From positions 1-15,302 of the forward strand of contig DCYK01000042.1 of the NCBI GenBank assembly GCA_002331045.1: 15,302 bases of DNA, in the 5' to 3' direction. Origin of the DNA: Candidatus Saccharibacteria bacterium UBA2112. Its GTDB lineage: Bacteria > Patescibacteriota > Saccharimonadia > Saccharimonadales > Saccharimonadaceae. The notes under the pieces were generated by a model, which saw nothing but the letters and a program-made list of their open reading frames with translations, ran no database searches and had not been told where the DNA came from. Both the position numbers and the translations under genes were made by a program. How positions within the stretch are numbered: position 1 is the stretch's first letter; every line of letters starts with the position of its first letter. Positions 6,434-12,242 of the stretch are shown one piece after another.

Positions 6434-8830
6434 CTACCGATCATCCTCGCCTTCGATTGAGACATGCGGCAAGAAGCGGTCAAGCCACCCCGGCAGCCAC
6501 CACGCTGCACGATCAAGTAGTGCCATGACGGCCGGAACAATCGTCAGTCGGACGAGAAACGCATCAACAAAGATACCAAATGCCAAACCAAAGCCAATTG
6601 CTCTAATCGTTGAGTCGTGATTGCCAACAAAGCCGGCAAAGATAGCTACCATAATCACAGCAGCGGCAACGACCACTTTACTAGCATGAGCGAATCCACG
6701 GCGAACAGACCGCTTCGCATCACCCGTTTCACGATATGCCTCGTGCATACTCGTTACCAAGAAGAATTCATAATCCATCGCGAGCCCAAATAAAATACCC
6801 GTTGCAATGATAGGCAAAAAGCTGATGATCGGTCCTGTTGCATCAGCAATACCAAACCATCCCCATTGGAATACAGCAACAAGCGCTCCGAACATTGCCA
6901 GCACCGATAACAGGAACCCAAGCGTCGCCTTAAGCGGCACGAGGATAGAACGAAATGCAATAACAAGTATGATGAATGATAGCCCAACGATGACCGACAG
7001 GTAAACCGGCAAGGCCTCGGCTAACTTGTTATCAATATCAAGCTGAAGAGCAGTAGATCCAGTCACTGATAAATCAACTGATGTATTCCCAGTGAGCTCT
7101 TGTTGATTATCCGCATCCCGAATCGTCCTGATCAATGCTATCGTTTCGTCATCAGACGGGCCGGACTTTGGAATCACCTGGATCAGCCCATTTGTACCAT
7201 CCTCTGTAGCGAGTGCCGGAGCGGCAGAGACAATATCAAGCTCTTTACTCATACTCTCGGCTACTTTTCTGAGTTGCACCAGGTTTGCATACTGCTCTAC
7301 TTGCCGTTCTATCTCGGCCTCAGCCGCAGCCCGTTGCGCAGCCCCCTTGGCTTGAGCCTCAGCAATCTGCTGCTGCAATGCCATTTGTTGTTGAGGTGTT
7401 CGCGCAGCAGCCATTTGCTGCTCTATTGCCGCACGTTGTTGCGCTGCAGCCGTTGCAATACGCTGGTCTAATTCCCGCAACGCTGGCTCGCGTATTGCCG
7501 CCCTATCCTGATCATCAACCTCAGGTAGTCCTTCCGCAACCACCAATAGTGGCGCGTTAAACCCAGCGCCAAATCCCTCAGCAAGGAGATCATACGCCTT
7601 ACGCTCTGTCGAAGTAGGAGCCGCAAACTCATCAGTTGGTAATCCTAAACGCAAATCTTTGACTGGCAACGCCATAGCCCCGACCACCACTACAGCGATG
7701 ATGAGTACTGCCCATGGGTACCTCGTCAGTACAGCACCCCATCGATACCAAAATGTCGACCGATCAGCGTGATGGTTCTCTTTTGCGGACTTCTTTTGTG
7801 CCTTCAGGGCTGCTTCACGCTTCTTGCGTGAGAAAATACGCAATCCCGCCAACCGAAGCAACGCCGGAATCAGCGTAATTGCAACACACGCTGCAATCGC
7901 AATTGCTGCCGCGGCTGCCAGACCCATCGAAGTCATGAATGGAATTCCCACAACGCTCAGTGCAGCCAGTGCAATCACCACAGTTGCTGCCGCAAAAACA
8001 ACAGCATTACCAGCGGTACCTATCGCATGTGCCGCTGCGGTCTCTAGCTTAAATCCAGCCATGACATACGTTCGATAGCGATTGATGATAAACAATGCGT
8101 AATCAATACCAACCGCCAGTCCCAACATAACCGCGAGAACTGGCGTCGTTGAATTAATATCAATGACCTGACTCAACGAGAATAGCCCTGCCATACTAAT
8201 ACCCACTCCAACAAGTGCAGTAATGACCGGCATGCCGGCCGCAATCAGCGAACCAAGTGTCATCGTCAACACGATCAATGCAACGACAAGGCCACCAATT
8301 TCACCAACGCCTAATATCTCATCGGGTGCCTGACGTATAACATCACCCCCCATTTCGACTTGCAGCCCACGCTGACGCGTATCCTCAACAACACGCTCAA
8401 CCTCGTCCACCGTTTCGGCAGAGATTGAGCCAGTACCACTCTTTAGTTGCAGTTGGGTATACGCAATCGTTTCATTATCCGAGATCGCGCTAGGATTCAC
8501 CGTGGGATCAACCGCACGTGTCACTCCATCTATTTCTTCAAATTTGGTCGTGCTGTCCTTTATTGCCTGCGAATAGTCCGCTATTTTTTTGTCCTCGGGA
8601 GTAGCAAAAACAATCCTGGCAGACCCCTTGCCGGCATCAGGAAAGAGTGTCGACATCTTGTCGAGTGCCTTCTGTGCCTCTGTTCCAGGAATACTAATAG
8701 AGCTAGAAGTTGGCTGTATAAAGACCGATGCAGTGTAACCTAGCAATGCCAATAGAACCACCCAGATCGTCATTGCCCAGGCAGGATGCCGAAACGTCAG
8801 CAGCCCCAATGCATGTAATTTTCTTCCCAC
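6434..8830 (-). CDS. MMPL/RND-family membrane transporter
   Basis: A 798-residue inner-membrane protein of the MMPL branch of the RND superfamily, which exports lipids or lipid-like compounds using the proton gradient. The layout is a duplicated unit: a first helix (about 18-37), an external domain, a helix bundle (about 178-330), a basic cytoplasmic stretch (331-365), a second single helix (about 372-390), a second external domain and a second bundle (about 608-775). The paired Asp-Tyr proton-relay motifs are present, GIDYALFIINRYR (Asp243-Tyr244) and GLAMDYEFFLVTS (Asp686-Tyr687). The second external domain carries a Gln/Ala-rich predicted coiled coil (about 440-530). The start is a GTG at 8828-8830, chosen for the AGGAGG just upstream; the next Met (20) is inside the first helix. 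The substrate is unknown. Confidence 0.9.
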   Translation of the reverse strand: MGRKLHALGLLTFRHPAWAMTIWVVLLALLGYTASVFIQPTSSSISIPGTEAQKALDKMSTLFPDAGKGSARIVFATPEDKKIADYSQAIKDSTTKFEEIDGVTRAVDPTVNPSAISDNETIAYTQLQLKSGTGSISAETVDEVERVVEDTRQRGLQVEMGGDVIRQAPDEILGVGEIGGLVVALIVLTMTLGSLIAAGMPVITALVGVGISMAGLFSLSQVIDINSTTPVLAVMLGLAVGIDYALFIINRYRTYVMAGFKLETAAAHAIGTAGNAVVFAAATVVIALAALSVVGIPFMTSMGLAAAAAIAIAACVAITLIPALLRLAGLRIFSRKKREAALKAQKKSAKENHHADRSTFWYRWGAVLTRYPWAVLIIAVVVVGAMALPVKDLRLGLPTDEFAAPTSTERKAYDLLAEGFGAGFNAPLLVVAEGLPEVDDQDRAAIREPALRELDQRIATAAAQQRAAIEQQMAAARTPQQQMALQQQIAEAQAKGAAQRAAAEAEIERQVEQYANLVQLRKVAESMSKELDIVSAAPALATEDGTNGLIQVIPKSGPSDDETIALIRTIRDADNQQELTGNTSVDLSVTGSTALQLDIDNKLAEALPVYLSVIVGLSFIILVIAFRSILVPLKATLGFLLSVLAMFGALVAVFQWGWFGIADATGPIISFLPIIATGILFGLAMDYEFFLVTSMHEAYRETGDAKRSVRRGFAHASKVVVAAAVIMVAIFAGFVGNHDSTIRAIGFGLAFGIFVDAFLVRLTIVPAVMALLDRAAWWLPGWLDRFLPHVSIEGEDDR

Positions 8831-8834
8831 TTTC

Positions 8835-8840
8835 CCTCCT
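8835..8840 (-). promoter_or_regulatory. Shine-Dalgarno of the MMPL gene
   Basis: The minus strand reads AGGAGG, 4 bases before the GTG at 8830. The spacing is short, but this is the strongest SD nearby and supports the GTG start. Confidence 0.75.
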
Positions 8841-8854
8841 TATCTGTCTTATTC

Positions 8855-8860
8855 AGTATA
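8855..8860 (-). promoter_or_regulatory. MMPL gene promoter, -10
   Basis: The minus strand reads TATACT, 24 bases before the GTG, giving a leader of about 18 bases with an SD. It sits in the loop of an inverted repeat, ATTCAG (8851-8856) and CTGAAT (8867-8872), which could be a regulator site or chance. Confidence 0.45.
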
Positions 8861-8880
8861 CAAAATCTGAATGATAAAAC

Positions 8881-9360
8881 CTACACCTCTCGACGACTCA
8901 TCATTGCATGGGTAATCGCAGTAGCGAGGGCATCCGCGCAATCATCTGGCTTTGGTGCCTCAGCTAGGCCTAGCTGCAGACGCACCATCTCCTGCATTTG
9001 TTTCTTGTCGGCGTTACCATAACCTGTCAATGTCTGCTTGATTTCGTTTGGCGTATATTCAGCAATTGGCAAGCTTGCCTTACGTCCAGTCAACATTGCC
9101 ACCCCACGCGCCTGCGCAACGCTAATTGCTGTCGTGACATTACGGGAAAAGAACAACTTTTCAACTGACATCTGGTCTGGTTTTGTTTCGGCTATGATAG
9201 CAGTGAGGCCATCAAAAATCTCCTCGAGCCGTTCGTCAAGTGGTGTATGCGCTGGAGTAGTAATCACGCCAGCTGTCACAAGCCTTGTCTTGCCCCTTGT
9301 ACTATCAATAACACCGAAACCAAGAATACCGGTGCCAGGATCAATACCAATGATTCGCAT
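8881..9360 (-). CDS. ruvC: Crossover junction endodeoxyribonuclease RuvC
   Basis: RuvC is the Mg2+-dependent dimeric nuclease that cuts Holliday junctions after RuvAB migration. The 159-residue protein has normal length and the RNase H fold. All four acidic residues are seen: Asp7 in GIDPGTG, Glu67 in SVEKLFFSRN, and Asp140 and Asp143 in PDDCADALATAITH. The junction-recognition stretch TPNEIKQTLTGYGNADKKQM is also typical. The ATG at 9358-9360 follows a TGA-TATACT extended -10 by 6 bases, so ruvC probably has its own leaderless transcript although it lies directly behind the redox operon. It is separated from ruvA by the MMPL and PBP genes, while in many bacteria they are adjacent. Confidence 0.97.
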   Translation of the reverse strand: MRIIGIDPGTGILGFGVIDSTRGKTRLVTAGVITTPAHTPLDERLEEIFDGLTAIIAETKPDQMSVEKLFFSRNVTTAISVAQARGVAMLTGRKASLPIAEYTPNEIKQTLTGYGNADKKQMQEMVRLQLGLAEAPKPDDCADALATAITHAMMSRREV

Positions 9361-9366
9361 GTCATC

Positions 9367-9375
9367 AGTATATCA
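9367..9375 (-). promoter_or_regulatory. ruvC promoter, extended -10 built on the upstream stop codon
   Basis: The minus strand reads TGA-TATACT followed by 6 bases and ATG. The TGA (9373-9375) is the stop codon of the NqrB-FNR gene and at the same time the TGn extension of the -10 box. No SD is present. The transcript is predicted to begin at the ATG. Confidence 0.6.
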
Positions 9376-10872
9376 GTAGCCACTGAAATGATCGGTATGA
9401 ACCGTTGTCGCGCCAGCCTGTTTTGCCATATCGGCAACACTTGTGACCATGGCTGGCGGGCCAGAGATATAGACATGATGCATAGATGTTATGTATTTTT
9501 CAATTATCTGCGATGTTATCGTGCCCGTCTCGCGTTGCCAACCGGCAACTGGCAGTGATGAGGTGTCTGGCGTGACAATGATTACTTTTATATCATAGTG
9601 GGCAAGACGCTTCGCAAATGCCATATCCGCGACCGATTTCACGACATACAGTATAGCAATATCGCGACCTGCCGCACTCATTGCGAACGATATAAACGGT
9701 GTAATGCCGATACCGCCAGCAATACACAAAAGCGGCACCGCACGATCCGTCGGCATGACAAAATCACCCGCTACTTTAACGCCACGAATTGTATCTCCTG
9801 GCGACATATCTATCAGTGCTTTTTTGAACGAACTACTGCGGGTTGAGATTCGGGTTGCTATGCTAAATTGGTCATCATGCGGCGTACCAATTATCGTGAA
9901 CATTCGTCGTGATCCGCGAAAATCTGGTTTACTATGTGGTACTGTTACTTCAATATACTGCCCTGGATAGTAATCAAACATCGGTACGTCAAACGTAAAC
10001 TCATAACTGTCTTTACCCTCTTTCTTTTTGCTAACAAATCGCATCTTGATTGCGCGACGTGTACCGCCATAAAACGCCAACAAATTACCAATTACCAGTG
10101 CAACAGCCGGTGTAGTACTGACTCCTCCTTGCTGAATCGGTAGTGCAACCAGGGTAGCCACAACAATAGCAAATATAATCTGCTGACGATGTCGCGGTGG
10201 TAGTGTCAGCGGTTCCGATAACATGACGCCAGCAAAAAAGACGAGCGGCCATGAGGTCAAGGACAACCATACTATCTGGAGAGATAGATTCCCCTCAATG
10301 AGCAAGCGACCAATAATAATTGTAATTGCTGTGACCAGGAAAATCAGTGCCATTGTTATTTTTTGTGTTTTATACAGAATCAAAAAGGCGACAAGAGCGG
10401 TAATCGGTAGTAAGGCAGGTGATGCCACCCACCAACCTGCATAAGCAAATCCTGTAATACTCGCAATGACAATCGCTATCGCTGCAGGATTAAAAATATG
10501 TTTACCGCGTACATTAATCACATACTTTGAGGCCATGGCAATTGCGGCAACAATCATCAACTTTACACCCTCAATAATCGTGTCCGGTGGCGAAAAGAGA
10601 AGTGCGAGAATCAAGCCCGTAATAATCGCCGAATCAGCATGTGGCCTAATACCAAACAACCAACCAAGTAGCACATTGGCCGCATATGAGGTTGTGACGA
10701 GTACCACTATACTGATCACGAAACCTATTGGTGAATATGGCAGATAGCCAGATAGCATCAACAATAACGCAACCGATGCAATCGCCAACAGACCAATGCC
10801 AACGAGCTTGTACATCGTCACTTGCCCCAGTAGACTATCAATCCTTTCGCGAAATTCACTGATATTTTTCAT
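9373..10872 (-). CDS. NqrB/RnfD-like membrane domain fused to ferredoxin-NAD(P)+ reductase domain
   Basis: A 499-residue fusion. Residues about 20-270 form a multi-helix membrane domain of the NQR2/RnfD/RnfE family: ADSAIITGLILALLFSPP (79-96), SKYVINVRGKHIFNPAA (115-131) and FFAGVMLSEPLTLPP (212-226) are the family landmarks. Residues about 273-499 form an FNR-type reductase: flavin-binding RMFTI (323-327), nucleotide-binding AGGIGITPF (385-393), SGPPAMV (470-476) and a C-terminal HFSGY. The protein probably takes electrons from NAD(P)H in the cytosol through FAD and passes them into the membrane. I see no SGAT-type flavinylation site in the membrane domain, unlike canonical NqrB or RnfD. The ATG overlaps the apbE TGA by 4 bases (ATGA), so the genes are translationally coupled. 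Confidence 0.87.
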   Translation of the reverse strand: MKNISEFRERIDSLLGQVTMYKLVGIGLLAIASVALLLMLSGYLPYSPIGFVISIVVLVTTSYAANVLLGWLFGIRPHADSAIITGLILALLFSPPDTIIEGVKLMIVAAIAMASKYVINVRGKHIFNPAAIAIVIASITGFAYAGWWVASPALLPITALVAFLILYKTQKITMALIFLVTAITIIIGRLLIEGNLSLQIVWLSLTSWPLVFFAGVMLSEPLTLPPRHRQQIIFAIVVATLVALPIQQGGVSTTPAVALVIGNLLAFYGGTRRAIKMRFVSKKKEGKDSYEFTFDVPMFDYYPGQYIEVTVPHSKPDFRGSRRMFTIIGTPHDDQFSIATRISTRSSSFKKALIDMSPGDTIRGVKVAGDFVMPTDRAVPLLCIAGGIGITPFISFAMSAAGRDIAILYVVKSVADMAFAKRLAHYDIKVIIVTPDTSSLPVAGWQRETGTITSQIIEKYITSMHHVYISGPPAMVTSVADMAKQAGATTVHTDHFSGY

Positions 10873-11753
10873 ATATACAATTGTCCCATAATTTCAGGTG
10901 AATGTTCACTTTTTCCGTTCGCAAATAATCTCACAAATTGAAAATCTGCAACATCCTGCAGCTTCTTTGCGTCAACAAAGAACAGAGCGGTTGCTAATCC
11001 ATCAGCGGTCATCGTGTCACCTGCAATGACCCATGTCGCAATGACATCCTCCACTGGCTTACCGGTTCGGCCGTCAAGTATATGATGCCACCCATCTGCC
11101 CAACGACGGCGATTGCTCGCCGAGGCACAAAGGCTTGCATTAGATACCTGCATCGTTCCAACGACTTTTGTTGCATCGAGGGGATGTTCGAGCCCTATTG
11201 TTTGAAAATCATCACCACGATGACAAATATCTCCACTCGCATCAATTACATAGTTTGACAATCCATGTGCACTCAGGATTTCCGCGATCGCGTCAACTAA
11301 AGCACCCTTGCCTGCCGCGCCAACGTCTATCAGGATCGGTTGCTTTGTTGTTATGGCGTTCCCCTGCCACGTAATGGTGTGATCCCATTCTGGTGCCGTG
11401 TGTGGTCCACGCGGCGTTAATGAATAGTGTTCGTCATACCCGGCCGCAACTAATCCTTCACCCACTAATGGCGTCATTGCCCCGTCCGTTAGCTGATACA
11501 ACTGACGGTACAATGGTGCAAGCCGTGCGCTTTGCTCGTCAAGATTGTACGTACCCACCGACCTGCGCATTCTTGTCACGATTGAATCATTGCGAAAACG
11601 AGAATACATCATATCAAACGCCTCAATACGTCTTTGGATTTTTTGTTCCATTTCGTCCGTTAGTGCTTCAGTAGTTTCGATTGACCATCGAGTACCAATG
11701 GCTTCGAACTGCCATTTATGCGCGGGCGTCGTCTTTGATATCTGCAAGGGCAC
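10869..11753 (-). CDS. apbE: FAD:protein FMN transferase, ApbE family, without signal peptide
   Basis: ApbE covalently attaches FMN from FAD to Thr/Ser of FMN_bind proteins. Family landmarks (numbered from the TTG at 11765) are FEAIGTRWSIE (20-30), FDMMYSRFR (50-58), TDGAMTP (93-99), DVGAAGKG (147-154), IDASGD (174-179), HHILDGRTG (227-235) and TADGLATAL (253-261), so the flavin and Mg2+ sites look intact. The start is uncertain: an in-frame TGA lies at 11772-11774, and only TTG (11765), GTG (11753) and TTG (11747) follow before the domain begins. GTG 11753 is given here. No SD is visible, and either start overlaps the FMN_bind gene by 38-50 bases, so translation is probably coupled. No room exists for a signal peptide or lipobox, so the enzyme is predicted cytosolic. 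Confidence 0.88.
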   Translation of the reverse strand: MPLQISKTTPAHKWQFEAIGTRWSIETTEALTDEMEQKIQRRIEAFDMMYSRFRNDSIVTRMRRSVGTYNLDEQSARLAPLYRQLYQLTDGAMTPLVGEGLVAAGYDEHYSLTPRGPHTAPEWDHTITWQGNAITTKQPILIDVGAAGKGALVDAIAEILSAHGLSNYVIDASGDICHRGDDFQTIGLEHPLDATKVVGTMQVSNASLCASASNRRRWADGWHHILDGRTGKPVEDVIATWVIAGDTMTADGLATALFFVDAKKLQDVADFQFVRLFANGKSEHSPEIMGQLYI

Positions 11754-12195
11754 TGTTAAATCCAATCGGCGTCAACGACGATCCAGCAACACGATCAAGA
11801 CTGATTTCATCAATACTTTTGCCAACTACCTGCTCTTTATAGCCAGACGCAAATCGTTCCTGAAATTCTTTTGCCTCTTGCGTTTCGGCATTTTGCGTAA
11901 TATTCGTATCGGTAACAACACCATTTTGTAATGTAAGCGTCAGGTCAATTGATTCGTTACCGCCAGGAGTCAAGTAACTGCCACGCGCCGAATAGTCACC
12001 GTCAGTATACTGATTATTCTGAGTTTGCGTATCATTAACAACCGATGTCTTTGCGGTTTCATTGCTCGTTGTACCTATCTCATCACGTTCAACATTTGCA
12101 GAAATAACAAGCACAGCCGACGCCGCAGCGACGAGCAAGACAACGACGATGAGTCCAATAATTGCCTTATTCATACCGTTTGATGATTCGTTCAT
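11716..12195 (-). CDS. Membrane-anchored FMN-binding domain protein
   Basis: A 159-residue protein with an N-terminal membrane anchor (about 10-33), a polar Thr/Asn/Gln linker (34-62) and an FMN_bind domain (about 63-156) outside the membrane. The domain opens with YTDGDYSARG (63-72), has the strand IDLTLTLQNGVVTD and ends at the acceptor region DRVAGSSLTPIGFNSAL (134-150). This aligns with the canonical DAVSGATVTS motif, placing Ser140 (or Thr142) where FMN is attached to Thr in RnfG and NqrC. It is the likely substrate of the adjacent ApbE and the likely electron acceptor of the NqrB-FNR fusion. The ATG at 12193-12195 has AGGAGGG 3 bases upstream; Met8 is an alternative start. It is first in the three-gene operon. 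Confidence 0.87.
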   Translation of the reverse strand: MNESSNGMNKAIIGLIVVVLLVAAASAVLVISANVERDEIGTTSNETAKTSVVNDTQTQNNQYTDGDYSARGSYLTPGGNESIDLTLTLQNGVVTDTNITQNAETQEAKEFQERFASGYKEQVVGKSIDEISLDRVAGSSLTPIGFNSALADIKDDARA

Positions 12196-12198
12196 TAA

Positions 12199-12205
12199 CC
12201 CTCCT
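12199..12205 (-). promoter_or_regulatory. Shine-Dalgarno of the FMN_bind gene
   Basis: The minus strand reads AGGAGGG, 3 bases before the ATG at 12195 (4 bases if the core is taken as AGGAGG). It supports Met1 rather than Met8. Confidence 0.75.
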
Positions 12206-12214
12206 ATTTATTCT

Positions 12215-12220
12215 ATTATA
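12215..12220 (-). promoter_or_regulatory. Redox operon promoter, -10
   Basis: The minus strand reads a perfect TATAAT, 19 bases before the ATG of the FMN_bind gene, giving a leader of about 13 bases that just contains the SD. No good -35 is seen. It directly follows the hairpin at 12222-12242. Confidence 0.55.
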
Positions 12221-12221
12221 C

Positions 12222-12242
12222 AAAAATAGGTGGGCTATTTTT
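12222..12242 (-). terminator. Possible terminator overlapping the LTD gene stop
   Basis: AAAAATAG-CCCAC-CTATTTTT on the minus strand forms an 8-bp A/U-rich stem with a 5-base loop and a U-rich 3' arm. The stop codon of the LTD gene (12235-12237) is inside the 5' arm. It would separate the LTD gene from the redox operon. The stem is weak and no long U-tract follows, so this is tentative. Confidence 0.35.

Noticed and set aside
7100..7560. Long plus-strand open frames opposite the MMPL gene
   Set aside because: They are shadows of the Ala/Gln-rich coding sequence, lack an SD or promoter, and match no known family.
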